Notes under the pieces: model-generated | Seen by the model: only the letters and a program-made list of their open reading frames with translations | The model's database searches: none | Told to the model about the DNA's origin: nothing | NCBI RefSeq assembly: GCF_004310345.1 | Contig: NZ_SISK01000002.1 | Span: forward strand, 310,001 to 374,000 | Length of the DNA stretch: 64,000 nucleotides | Direction of reading: 5' to 3' | Origin: Paracoccus subflavus | GTDB taxonomy: Bacteria; Pseudomonadota; Alphaproteobacteria; Rhodobacterales; Rhodobacteraceae | Made by a program: the position numbers and the translations under genes | Shown here: piece by piece, positions 1 to 7,811 of the stretch | Numbering within the stretch: position 1 is the stretch's first letter | How the letters are laid out: each line of letters opens with the position of its first letter

Positions 1-564
1 GGGGCGGTGCTGAAGCCGTCGGCCGCCAGCCCGCATCTGCTGGTGCATCGCGGCCGCGCGGTCGTGTTTCAGGACATCGACGACTACAAGGCGCGCATCG
101 ACGACGAGGCGCTGGATATCGACGAGACCTGCGTGATGGTGATGAAGAACTGCGGTCCCAAGGGCTATCCCGGCATGGCCGAGGTGGGCAACATGGGCCT
201 GCCGCCCAAGGTGCTGCGCCGGGGCATCACCGACATGGTGCGCATTTCCGACGCACGCATGTCGGGCACGGCCTATGGCACCGTGGTCCTGCACACCAGT
301 CCCGAGGCGGCGGCGGGCGGCCCGTTGGCCGTGGTCCGCGACGGCGACATGATCGACCTTGACGTGCCGAACCGCCGGTTGCATCTGGACATTTCCGACG
401 CCGAACTGGCCGCCCGCCTTGCCGACTGGCAGCCGCTGCCCGACCAACCGGCCAGCGGCTACGCCTGGCTGCATCAGGCCCATGTCGAAGGGGCCGATAC
501 CGGGGCGGATCTGGACTTTCTCAAAGGCTGCCGGGGCAGTCCGGTCGGAAGGGACAGCCATTGA
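1..564 (+). CDS. IlvD/Edd-family sugar-acid dehydratase, C-terminal part
   Basis: C-terminal 187 codons of a dihydroxy-acid/6-phosphogluconate dehydratase family protein; the reading frame is open from base 1, so the start lies outside the window. Recognisable family stretches are MVMKNCGPKGYPGMAE near residue 46 and RISDARMSGTAYGT near residue 80, the latter typical of the C-terminal domain. Members in sugar clusters dehydrate L-arabonate, D-galactonate or D-xylonate to the 2-keto-3-deoxy acid. Its TGA overlaps the next ATG by one base, and the six following genes encode the neighbouring steps of the same route. The context fits arabonate/galactonate dehydratase; exact substrate not decidable here. 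Confidence 0.88.
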   Translation, partial: GAVLKPSAASPHLLVHRGRAVVFQDIDDYKARIDDEALDIDETCVMVMKNCGPKGYPGMAEVGNMGLPPKVLRRGITDMVRISDARMSGTAYGTVVLHTSPEAAAGGPLAVVRDGDMIDLDVPNRRLHLDISDAELAARLADWQPLPDQPASGYAWLHQAHVEGADTGADLDFLKGCRGSPVGRDSH

Positions 565-1475
565 TGAAACTCGCGCTCGTCGGCATCGGCAAGATCGCCC
601 TGGACCAGCATCTGCCCGCGCTGAAGTCCAGCCCGGATTGGGACCTGGCCGCGACCGTCAGCCGTCGCGGCACGGTGGATGGCGTCGAGGCCTTCACAGA
701 CCTGACCACCATGCTGGAGGCCCGGTCCGACATCGGCGCGGTCAGCCTGTGCCTGCCCCCGGTGCCGCGCTTTGATGCGGCGCAGGCCGTGCTGCGCGCG
801 GGCCGCCACCTGATGCTGGAAAAACCCCCCGGCGCGACCCTGGCCGAGGTTCACGCCCTGTGCAATCTGGCCCGCGCCCAAGGCGTCACGATCTATGCCA
901 CCTGGCATTCGCGCATGGCGATGGCGGTGGGTGCCGCGCGCGACTGGCTGGCGGGCAGGACCGTGCAGGAGGGCCGCATCACCTGGCGCGAGGACGTGCG
1001 CAAATGGCACCCCGGCCAGGACTGGATCTTCGAGGCGGGCGGGATGGGCGTCTTTGACCCCGGCATCAATGCCCTGTCGATCCTGACGGAAATCCTGCCC
1101 CAGCCCGTTCGCCTTCTGTCTGCGGATCTGGATTATCCCGCCAACCGTCAGGCCCCGATCGCCGCGCGGTTGCAGTTCAGTCAGAACATCGCCGCCGATT
1201 TCGACTTTCGCCAGCAAGGCCCGCAGACCTGGGACATGGAGTTCCGGACCGACGGGGGCCGGATGGCGTTGCGCATGGGCGGCAACCGTCTGGAAATCGA
1301 CGGGCGTCCCGTGCAGGGCGGCGACGACATCATGGGCGAATACCCCGCGCTCTATGCGCGGATGGCGGCGCTGGTCGCCGCGGGGGAATCGGATGCGGAC
1401 CTTGCGCCCATGGTTCTGGTGGCCGATGCCTTCACCCTCGGGCGGCGCAACATCGTCGCGGATTTCCATTTCTGA
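564..1475 (+). CDS. Gfo/Idh/MocA oxidoreductase, D-galactose/L-arabinose 1-dehydrogenase type
   Basis: 303-residue NAD(P)-dependent dehydrogenase. The N-terminus has a Rossmann motif (LVGIGKIA, residues 4-11), and the family EKP motif (LEKPPGAT) lies near residue 93. Known members oxidise D-galactose and/or L-arabinose to the 1,4- or 1,5-lactone, the first step of the non-phosphorylating pathways. I chose the ATG at 564, which overlaps the previous stop (TGATG) and follows a GGAAGGGA ribosome-binding site; a TTG three bases upstream is possible. The lactonase and epimerase genes downstream support this role. Confidence 0.86.
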   Translation: MKLALVGIGKIALDQHLPALKSSPDWDLAATVSRRGTVDGVEAFTDLTTMLEARSDIGAVSLCLPPVPRFDAAQAVLRAGRHLMLEKPPGATLAEVHALCNLARAQGVTIYATWHSRMAMAVGAARDWLAGRTVQEGRITWREDVRKWHPGQDWIFEAGGMGVFDPGINALSILTEILPQPVRLLSADLDYPANRQAPIAARLQFSQNIAADFDFRQQGPQTWDMEFRTDGGRMALRMGGNRLEIDGRPVQGGDDIMGEYPALYARMAALVAAGESDADLAPMVLVADAFTLGRRNIVADFHF

Positions 1476-1485
1476 GGAGCACGCA

Positions 1486-3003
1486 ATGACCTTTACCCCT
1501 CATGGCAAACATCTGATCGCGGGCGAATGGCTGACGGGCGAGGGCGTGTTCCAGTCGGCCCCGGCGCATGGCGCCCCGCACGACTTCAGCGGCGGCACCG
1601 TCGATCTGGTGAACCGCGCCGCCGAAGCCGCCGAGGATGCCTTTGCCGCCTATGCCGCGACCGGCCGCGACGAGCGCGCCCGCTTTCTGGAAGCCATCGC
1701 CGAAGAAATCGAGGACCGCGCCGAGGCGATCACCGCCATCGGCACCGCCGAAACCGGCCTGCCCGAGGCCCGGCTGCAAGGCGAGCGCGGTCGGACCACC
1801 GGCCAGTTGCGGCTGTTTGCGAACCATATCCGCACGGGCGACTATCTGGACCGCCGCCATGACCCCGCGCTGCCCGACCGCCAGCCCCTGCCGCGCCCCG
1901 ACCTGCGCCTGATGCAGCGCCCCATCGGTCCGGTCGCGGTGTTCGGCGCGTCGAACTTTCCGCTGGCCTTTTCGACGGCGGGCGGCGACACGGCCTCCGC
2001 GCTGGCCGCAGGCTGCCCGGTCGTGGTCAAGGGCCACCCCGCCCATCCCGGCACCGGAGAGATCGTGGCCGAGGTAATCCATGCGGCCATCCGGGCCACG
2101 GGAATGCCCGCGGGCGTCTTCAGCTTTCTTCATGGCAACAGCCATGCCGTCGGCGCGGCTTTGGTCCGGCATCCACTGATCAAGGCGGTGGGTTTCACCG
2201 GCAGCCTGCGCGGGGGGCGCGCCCTGTTCGACCTCTGTGCCGCCCGCCCCGAGCCGATCCCCTTCTTTGGCGAGCTGGGCAGCATCAACCCCGGTTTCAT
2301 CCTGCCGCAGGCCCTGGCCGCGCGCGGCGCCAAGCTGGCAGAAGGCTGGGCAGGCAGCCTGACCATGGGCGCGGGCCAGTTCTGCACCAATCCCGGCCTG
2401 ATCGTGATGCCCAGGGGCGTGCTGGCCGATGCCTTTGCCAAGGCGGCCGGCGACGCGCTGTCCAGGGTCGGCCCGCAGATGATGTTGACCGACGGCATCG
2501 CGGACGCCTATCGCAGCGGGGCCAACCGCGCGGCGGGCATCGCCACCGCGATCTTTGAAGGTATCGCCGAGGGCCGCAACGCCCTGCCCGCCGTCTACAA
2601 GACCACGGCCGAGGAGTTCCTGCGCGATCACACCCTGTCCGAGGAAGTGTTCGGTCCCCTGGGCCTGATCGTCACCGTCCAGGGCGAGGATCAGATGCTG
2701 GACGTGGCCCAGGCGATGGAAGGCCAGTTGACCGCGACGCTGCATCTTGACGATGGCGACATCGATCTGGCCCGCCGGCTGATGCCGGTGCTGGAACGCA
2801 AGGCGGGTCGCATTCTGGCCAATGGCTGGCCCACCGGGGTCGAGGTCGCCGATGCCATGGTCCATGGCGGACCCTATCCCGCCAGCACAAATTTCGGGGC
2901 GACCAGCGTCGGGACCATGGCGATCCGCCGGTTCCTGCGCCCGGTCAGCTATCAGAACATCCCCGAGGCGCTGCTGCCCGAGGATCTGCAGGATTTCCGA
3001 TGA
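1486..3003 (+). CDS. Alpha-ketoglutaric semialdehyde dehydrogenase (2,5-dioxovalerate dehydrogenase)
   Basis: 505-residue aldehyde dehydrogenase of the NADP-dependent KGSADH subgroup. Visible features are GFTGSLRGGR (residues 236-245, cofactor loop), the general-base glutamate E263 in FFGELGSINP and the catalytic cysteine C300 in GAGQFCTNPG. The FTGS/GELGSINP wording separates this group from betaine-aldehyde enzymes (compare betB in this window). It oxidises 2-oxoglutarate semialdehyde to 2-oxoglutarate, the last step of Weimberg-type pentose or hexarate routes. The start is the ATG at 1486 behind GAGGAG; a longer frame reaches back into the previous gene but has no support. Confidence 0.87.
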   Translation: MTFTPHGKHLIAGEWLTGEGVFQSAPAHGAPHDFSGGTVDLVNRAAEAAEDAFAAYAATGRDERARFLEAIAEEIEDRAEAITAIGTAETGLPEARLQGERGRTTGQLRLFANHIRTGDYLDRRHDPALPDRQPLPRPDLRLMQRPIGPVAVFGASNFPLAFSTAGGDTASALAAGCPVVVKGHPAHPGTGEIVAEVIHAAIRATGMPAGVFSFLHGNSHAVGAALVRHPLIKAVGFTGSLRGGRALFDLCAARPEPIPFFGELGSINPGFILPQALAARGAKLAEGWAGSLTMGAGQFCTNPGLIVMPRGVLADAFAKAAGDALSRVGPQMMLTDGIADAYRSGANRAAGIATAIFEGIAEGRNALPAVYKTTAEEFLRDHTLSEEVFGPLGLIVTVQGEDQMLDVAQAMEGQLTATLHLDDGDIDLARRLMPVLERKAGRILANGWPTGVEVADAMVHGGPYPASTNFGATSVGTMAIRRFLRPVSYQNIPEALLPEDLQDFR

Positions 3004-3842
3004 TCCACGATCACCGCATCTGCCAGTTGGGCGAAGGGGCGCTGTGGCACCCGGAACGGGGGCAGTTCTTCTGGTTCGACATTCTGGGCAGGCGGCTGCT
3101 GTCGCAGGATGACGGCGGCGGGCCGCTGGAATGGAGATTCGACCGCATGGCCTCGGCGGCAGGCTGGAGCGACCGGGACCGGCTGCTGATCGCGACCGAA
3201 ACCGGATTGTCCGTGATGGACTTGCGCGGCGGCGACCTGGACCGCATCGCGGATCTGGAAGCAGGGAATGCCGCGACCCGGTCCAACGACGGTCGCGCCG
3301 ACCGGCAGGGCGGGTTCTGGATCGGCACCATGGGCAAGAAGGCCGAACCCGGAGCGGGGGCGATCCATCGGTTCCATCGGGGGGAAATCCGCACGCTGGT
3401 CGATACCATCACCATCCCCAATTCGATCTGCTTTTCGCCCGATGGGGGAACGGTTCATTATTCGGATACCGACCGCCGCATCGTCTGGCGGCAGGGCCTG
3501 GACGCAGACGGCTGGCCGATCGGCGAACGGCAGGTCTATCTGGATCTGTCCGCGCAGGGCTGGTCGCCCGATGGCGCGGTGATCGACGCGGCGGGTGGGT
3601 TCTGCTGCGCGATCTGGGGGCAGGGCGCGGTGGTGCGTTTCGATGCCGATGGCCGGCAGACGCATCGCTGGGATGTCGGCGGCAGGCAGTCGTCCTGCCC
3701 CGCCTTTGGCGGTCCCGGCCTGTCGCAATTGCTGGTGACGACTGCGCGCGACGGGATCGACAATCCCGACGACGCGCAGGGCAAGACCTGGCTGCTGGAT
3801 GCCGGCCTGTCCGGCCTGCCGGAACCCAGGGTGATCCTGTGA
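3000..3842 (+). CDS. SMP-30/gluconolactonase-family sugar lactonase
   Basis: 280-residue six-bladed propeller protein of the SMP-30/LRE family. LGEGALWHPERG (residues 10-21) supplies the metal-binding glutamate, and RSNDGRADRQGGFWIGTMG near residue 98 and PNSICFSPDG near residue 140 are the other metal-site blades. Relatives hydrolyse L-arabino-, D-galactono- or gluconolactone to the free acid. The ATG overlaps the previous stop (ATGA), so translation is probably coupled. Position between dehydrogenase and dehydratase steps makes arabino/galactonolactone the likely substrate. Confidence 0.87.
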   Translation: MIHDHRICQLGEGALWHPERGQFFWFDILGRRLLSQDDGGGPLEWRFDRMASAAGWSDRDRLLIATETGLSVMDLRGGDLDRIADLEAGNAATRSNDGRADRQGGFWIGTMGKKAEPGAGAIHRFHRGEIRTLVDTITIPNSICFSPDGGTVHYSDTDRRIVWRQGLDADGWPIGERQVYLDLSAQGWSPDGAVIDAAGGFCCAIWGQGAVVRFDADGRQTHRWDVGGRQSSCPAFGGPGLSQLLVTTARDGIDNPDDAQGKTWLLDAGLSGLPEPRVIL

Positions 3843-4810
3843 GCCGATGGACGCTGCCGGACGGGCGCCGCGTCGAGCGCCTGTCCCTGGGCGGCGGCGG
3901 GCTGACCGCGCATCTGCTGACCTTGGGCGCGACGGTGCAGGATCTGCGGTTAGAGGGGGTGGACCATCCCCTGGTCCTTGGCTGTCCCGATCCGGCGGAT
4001 TATCTGGACAGGGGTCTGTATATGGGCGCCATTGTCGGTCGTTTTGCCAATCGCATCGGCGGCGCGGGCTTTGCGCTGGACGGGCAGGAATACCGCAGCG
4101 ACCCGAACTTTCGCGGCCGCCACACGCTGCACGGCGGATCGCACGGCACCCATTGGCATCTGTGGACCGTCGAGGACGCGGGCGAGGACAGCGCCGCCCT
4201 GTCGCTGACCCTGCCGGATGGCGAGATGGGGTTTCCGGGCACCCTGTCGATCCGTGCCGACATCGCCCTGCGCGATCAGGCCCTGGTTTTTGCCCTTTCG
4301 GCCTGGACCGATGCCCCCACCCCCTGCAATCTGGCGCATCACGGGTATTTCAACCTTGATGGCAGTGACGATGTGCGCAGCCACCGTCTGCACATCGCGG
4401 CGAATCGTTACCTGCCCGTCGATGACGACCTGATCCCGCTGCCCGGTCTTGCGCCGGTGGACGGGACGCGCTTCGATTTCCGGCAGGCGCGCGCCCTTGC
4501 GCCCGGCGGATACGACCATAACCTGTGCCTGTCGGATGGCCCGGTCGCCAGTCGGATTGTGGCCGAACTGACCGGGCAAAGCGGGATTTCCATGCGGATC
4601 GAAACCGACCAGCCCGGCTTGCAGGTTTATGACGGCGCGCATTTCAGGGGGCTGCCGGGACTGGACGGCCGCCGCTATGGCCCCTTTGCCGGGGTGGCGC
4701 TGGAAACCCAAGGGTGGCCCGATGCGCCGAACCGGCCACATTACCCCGATTCCATCTTGCGCCCGGGTCGAACCTGGCGGCGTCGCACAGCCTATCGGTT
4801 CGGCCGATGA
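3839..4810 (+). CDS. galM: Aldose 1-epimerase (mutarotase)
   Basis: 323-residue galactose mutarotase-like protein. Motifs are GRFANRI near residue 66, HTLHGG near residue 98, and LAHHGYFNLDG near residue 165, which holds the catalytic histidine; the C-terminal ALETQGWPDAPN holds the catalytic glutamate. It interconverts alpha and beta sugar anomers so that the 1-dehydrogenase receives the right one. The start is inferred to be GTG at 3839, overlapping the lactonase TGA (GTGA); the first ATG in this frame lies well inside the conserved fold, so GTG is preferred. Confidence 0.85.
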   Translation: MSRWTLPDGRRVERLSLGGGGLTAHLLTLGATVQDLRLEGVDHPLVLGCPDPADYLDRGLYMGAIVGRFANRIGGAGFALDGQEYRSDPNFRGRHTLHGGSHGTHWHLWTVEDAGEDSAALSLTLPDGEMGFPGTLSIRADIALRDQALVFALSAWTDAPTPCNLAHHGYFNLDGSDDVRSHRLHIAANRYLPVDDDLIPLPGLAPVDGTRFDFRQARALAPGGYDHNLCLSDGPVASRIVAELTGQSGISMRIETDQPGLQVYDGAHFRGLPGLDGRRYGPFAGVALETQGWPDAPNRPHYPDSILRPGRTWRRRTAYRFGR

Positions 4811-5688
4811 CCGCGCTGATCGGCATCGACTGGGGCACGACCTCGTTCCGGGCCTGGCGGATGGGGCCGGGGGGCGAGGTTCTGGAGACGGTTTCCGATG
4901 GCCCCGGCATCCTGGCCGCAGGCGCCCTGCCGGGCGGATTTGCCCAGGCCCTGCGGGACCGGATCGGCGGCTGGCTGGACGGCGCGCCGGTGATCGCCTC
5001 CGGCATGATCACCAGCCGCAACGGCTGGGTGGAAACGCCCTATCTGCCCCTGCCCCTGGACGCGAACGCCCTGGCGGCCGGCCTGACCCTGCACGACGGC
5101 ATCCATTTCGTGACCGGCGCCGTCAGCGACCCCGACGGTCCTGCCCCCGACGTGATGCGCGGCGAGGAAACCGAGATCATCGGCCACCTGGCGGCCGGAG
5201 GCGGGGAGGGTCTGTTCGTGCTGCCCGGCACGCACAGCAAATGGGCCCGGGCCGAAGGCGGCAGGCTGGTGGCCTTTCGCACCGTGATGACGGGCGAGGT
5301 CTTTGCCGCCCTGCGCGACCACACCATCCTGGGCCGCCTGATCCAGCCGGGACCGGACAGCCAGTCGGCCTTTCGCCGGGGCGTGCAGGCTGGGCGGCAG
5401 GACGGTGCGCTGCTGGGGCGCATCTTTTCGGCGCGGACGCTGGCCCTGATGGACCGGCTGGCGCCCGACCAGATCGCGGACTACCTGTCGGGCCTGCTGA
5501 TCGGGGACGAGGTTGCCCACGGCGTGCAGGATGCGGCAGCCGGGCCGGTCACGATCATCGGGCGCGGCGATCTGGCCGTGCGATACCGCATGGCCCTGGC
5601 CGAGATGGGCATCGCCGCCAAGATCGCGCCGCCGGGCATGGCGCGGCAGGGCCTTTGGGAAATCGCCCGGTTGAGGGGACTTGCATGA
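4807..5688 (+). CDS. dgoK: 2-dehydro-3-deoxygalactonokinase
   Basis: 293-residue sugar-acid kinase. It opens with GIDWGTTSFRAW (residues 6-17), the phosphate-1 motif of this kinase group, and has LPGTHSKW near residue 139, typical of DgoK. It phosphorylates 2-keto-3-deoxygalactonate to the 6-phosphate, the fourth step of the De Ley-Doudoroff pathway. The ATG overlaps the mutarotase stop (ATGA) and the aldolase gene follows with the same overlap, so all three are probably translated together. Confidence 0.9.
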   Translation: MTALIGIDWGTTSFRAWRMGPGGEVLETVSDGPGILAAGALPGGFAQALRDRIGGWLDGAPVIASGMITSRNGWVETPYLPLPLDANALAAGLTLHDGIHFVTGAVSDPDGPAPDVMRGEETEIIGHLAAGGGEGLFVLPGTHSKWARAEGGRLVAFRTVMTGEVFAALRDHTILGRLIQPGPDSQSAFRRGVQAGRQDGALLGRIFSARTLALMDRLAPDQIADYLSGLLIGDEVAHGVQDAAAGPVTIIGRGDLAVRYRMALAEMGIAAKIAPPGMARQGLWEIARLRGLA

Positions 5689-6311
5689 CCGATTTCGATA
5701 CCGCCTTTGCCGCCAATCCGCTGATCGCGATCCTGCGCGGCCTGCGCCCGGACGAGGCCGCCGATACGGCCACCGCCCTGACCGGCGCGGGATTCACCAT
5801 CATCGAGGTGCCGCTGAACTCTCCCGACCCGCTGGCCAGCATCGCCCGGATGGTGGCGGCCGTCCCCGATGCGGTCATCGGCGCGGGCACGGTGCTGGCC
5901 CCCGAACAGGTGGGCGCCGTTGGGGATGCGGGGGGACGGATCATCATCGCCCCGAACTTCGACCCTCGCGTCGCGGCCGAGGCGCGGCGGCTGCGTCTTT
6001 CCTATTGCCCGGGGGTCGGCACCGTCAGCGAAGCTTTTGCGGCACTGGAGGCGGGGGCCGCCGCGCTGAAACTGTTCCCGGCCGAGATGATCCCCCCCGC
6101 CGCCGTCAAGGCCATGCGCGCCGTGTTGCCGCGCCAGACCCGGCTGCTGCCGGTGGGCGGTATCGACCCCGCCAGGATGGCGGCATACCGCCAGGCGGGG
6201 GCGGACGGGTTCGGGCTGGGATCGGCGCTGTACAGGCCCGGCCAGCCTGCCGAAACCACGGGTGCGCGGGCACGCGATTTCATGGCAGCCTGGCGGGCGC
6301 TGGAGGAATAG
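5685..6311 (+). CDS. dgoA: 2-dehydro-3-deoxy-6-phosphogalactonate aldolase
   Basis: 208-residue class I KDPG/KDPGal aldolase, the usual length for a single-domain member. The Schiff-base lysine is K129 in AALKLFPAEM; EVPLNSP (residues 41-47) and GVGTVSEAF are the other family segments. It splits 2-keto-3-deoxy-6-phosphogalactonate into pyruvate and glyceraldehyde 3-phosphate. EVPLNSP, where KDPG aldolases usually have EV(T/P)LRT, fits the DgoA side of the family. It is the last gene of the sugar operon; a weak hairpin without a T run follows at about 6340-6361. Confidence 0.9.
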   Translation: MTDFDTAFAANPLIAILRGLRPDEAADTATALTGAGFTIIEVPLNSPDPLASIARMVAAVPDAVIGAGTVLAPEQVGAVGDAGGRIIIAPNFDPRVAAEARRLRLSYCPGVGTVSEAFAALEAGAAALKLFPAEMIPPAAVKAMRAVLPRQTRLLPVGGIDPARMAAYRQAGADGFGLGSALYRPGQPAETTGARARDFMAAWRALEE

Positions 6312-6433
6312 GGACTGCGGGGTATTCGGCCGGTCTGGTCCCTTTGGGGGATAAGGGAACATTGCCCAAAGACTATGCGTTTGTGGCGATGCGCCAAAGG
6401 GGATGGCGTGTCACACAATCCGGGAGAACTCAG

Positions 6434-6988
6434 ATGAAACCCATGTTCACAGGGGTTGTCGGTGCTGCGCTGCTGGCCCTGACGACGGTGGCCGCACAGG
6501 CCGACTGTGCCGCCGAGATTGCGCGCCTGACGACAGGCGGCGAGACGTCCGGGGGCGGCCTTGCCAAGGACGGCTCGCTTGCCCCCTTGGAAGAGGCGTC
6601 GGATACCGCATCGGACACGGATGCAGCGGCCATGGATACGACCGCTGCGGCAGATGCGGCGGCGGCGACCGAAACGGCTGCGGCCGCAGGCATGAACAGC
6701 GCGGCGCCGACCGATGGCGCGAGTGCCGAGGGCGGCGAGGGCATTGCCAAGGATGGATCGCATGTACCGCTGGAAACCGCGGGCGGGGCGCAACCGGGCG
6801 TCGCCATGTCGGGCGCCGATGCGCAGGCCCAGCAGGAGGGCGAGCCCACAGCCGCCGAACAGGCGGCAGAGGGTGCCACAGACAGCCAGTCCACCCGCGA
6901 GGTCCATATCCAGGCCGCGCGCGACGCGCTTGCCGCCGGGGACGAGGAAACCTGCATGAAGGCGATCGAGGCCGCGGAATCGGCCTGA
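6434..6988 (+). CDS. Secreted alanine-rich protein with duplicated KDGS-PLE motif, unknown function
   Basis: 184 residues; I do not recognise a named family. Residues 1-24 form a Sec signal peptide (hydrophobic core VGAALLALTTVAAQA, cleavage after AQA). The mature part starts with a cysteine-containing segment (DCAAEIARL), carries two copies of a short motif (LAKDGSLAPLE and IAKDGSHVPLE, about 60 residues apart), and is otherwise low-complexity Ala/Thr/Asp. It ends in a predicted helix with a second cysteine (DEETCMKAIEAAES), so one disulfide is possible. GGGAGA precedes the ATG. Expected to be periplasmic; it is a monocistronic gene between two unrelated blocks. Confidence 0.75.
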   Translation: MKPMFTGVVGAALLALTTVAAQADCAAEIARLTTGGETSGGGLAKDGSLAPLEEASDTASDTDAAAMDTTAAADAAAATETAAAAGMNSAAPTDGASAEGGEGIAKDGSHVPLETAGGAQPGVAMSGADAQAQQEGEPTAAEQAAEGATDSQSTREVHIQAARDALAAGDEETCMKAIEAAESA

Positions 6989-6998
6989 TTGTTCGCTC

Positions 6999-7021
6999 GG
7001 CCGGGGGCAGGCCCCCCGGCC
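6999..7021 (+). terminator. GC-rich hairpin after the secreted-protein gene
   Basis: GGCCGGGGG at 6999-7007 pairs with CCCCCGGCC at 7013-7021 around a 5-base loop, 11 bases after the stop codon at 6988. There is no T run behind it, so intrinsic termination is uncertain; the base composition and position match other gene-end hairpins in this window (7751-7767 and 41491-41514). Confidence 0.5.
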
Positions 7022-7110
7022 ATTCCGCGGTTCTGTCGGGTCATGGCGAATAAGGACTGGAATGCCGGACCTGTTTCTGATGAGACAGGCGCCAGCGCAG
7101 CCTGGCCTGG

Positions 7111-7737
7111 ATGAACGACGCGATGAGCATACATCTCTACCCCAACGACCTTCCCGACGATCTGACCCTTGGCCCCGTGGTGGCCATCGACACGGAAACC
7201 ATGGGGCTTGATCCACGACGCGACCGGTTGTGTCTGGTGCAGTTGTCGTCGGGAGACGGCGATGCCCATCTGGTCCAGATCGACCGTGGCCAGACCGAGG
7301 CGCCGAACCTGTGCCGGGTTCTGACCGATCCCAAGGTGCTGAAGCTGTTCCATTTCGGTCGCTTCGACATCGCCGCGCTGGAGAATGCCTTTGGGGTGGT
7401 GACGGCGCCTGTGTGGTGCACGAAGATCGCATCCAAGCTGGTGCGGACCTATACCGACCGGCACGGGTTGAAATACCTGCTGAACGAACTGGTCGGTGTC
7501 GACGTTTCGAAGCAGCAGCAGACCAGCGACTGGGGTGCGGCGGATCTGACCGACGCGCAACTGGAATATGCCGCCTCGGACGTTCTGCACCTGCATAAAT
7601 TGAAGGAGGGGCTGGAGGAGCGGCTGCGCCGCGAAAACCGCATGGGACTTGCTCAGGCCTGTTTCGATTTCCTTCCTGCCCGCGCCCATCTGGACCTGTT
7701 GGGCTGGGGGGATGAAAACGACCTTTTCCGGCACTAG
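7111..7737 (+). CDS. rnd: RNase D-like 3'-5' exonuclease, single catalytic domain
   Basis: 208-residue DEDDy exonuclease. D27 and E29 (AIDTETMGL) form Exo I, HFGRFDIAAL near residue 71 carries the Exo II aspartate, and YAASDVLHLHKL near residue 153 is the Exo III tyrosine/aspartate pair. The protein is only the exonuclease domain; the HRDC domains of E. coli RNase D (375 residues) are absent, the common alphaproteobacterial form. It probably trims RNA 3' ends. An internal ATG at 7123 is an equally plausible start. The kdsD/lpt genes follow after a strong hairpin. Confidence 0.85.
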   Translation: MNDAMSIHLYPNDLPDDLTLGPVVAIDTETMGLDPRRDRLCLVQLSSGDGDAHLVQIDRGQTEAPNLCRVLTDPKVLKLFHFGRFDIAALENAFGVVTAPVWCTKIASKLVRTYTDRHGLKYLLNELVGVDVSKQQQTSDWGAADLTDAQLEYAASDVLHLHKLKEGLEERLRRENRMGLAQACFDFLPARAHLDLLGWGDENDLFRH

Positions 7738-7740
7738 ATC

Positions 7741-7800
7741 GTCCAGGACCGGGGGCGCTTCGCCCCCCGGACCCCCCGAGGATATTTGAACCAAGGCAAA
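7741..7800 (+). repeat. Hairpin plus GGATATTT intergenic element
   Basis: GGGGGCG (7751-7757) pairs with CGCCCCC (7761-7767) over a 3-base loop, followed by ACCCCCCGAGGATATTTGAA and an A-rich tail. From memory, this arrangement of a CG hairpin followed by GAGGATATTT recurs between genes in Rhodobacteraceae genomes and probably acts as a terminator. A second GGATATTTGA lies on the minus strand at 58659-58668. The hairpin sits 14 bases behind the rnd stop and just upstream of kdsD. Confidence 0.55.
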
Positions 7801-7811
7801 GGCAGACGGGT

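Noticed and set aside
474..1469. Long minus-strand frame opposite the galactose-dehydrogenase gene
   Set aside because: Composition is that of a high-GC shadow (rich in Arg, Gly, His, Gln), no domain, and the plus strand has a clear family protein.
7751..7767. Hairpins at gene ends (here, 6999 and 41491) as a CRISPR-like or mobile repeat
   Set aside because: Only single stems with no regularly spaced repeats or spacers; they sit just behind stop codons and fit terminators better.
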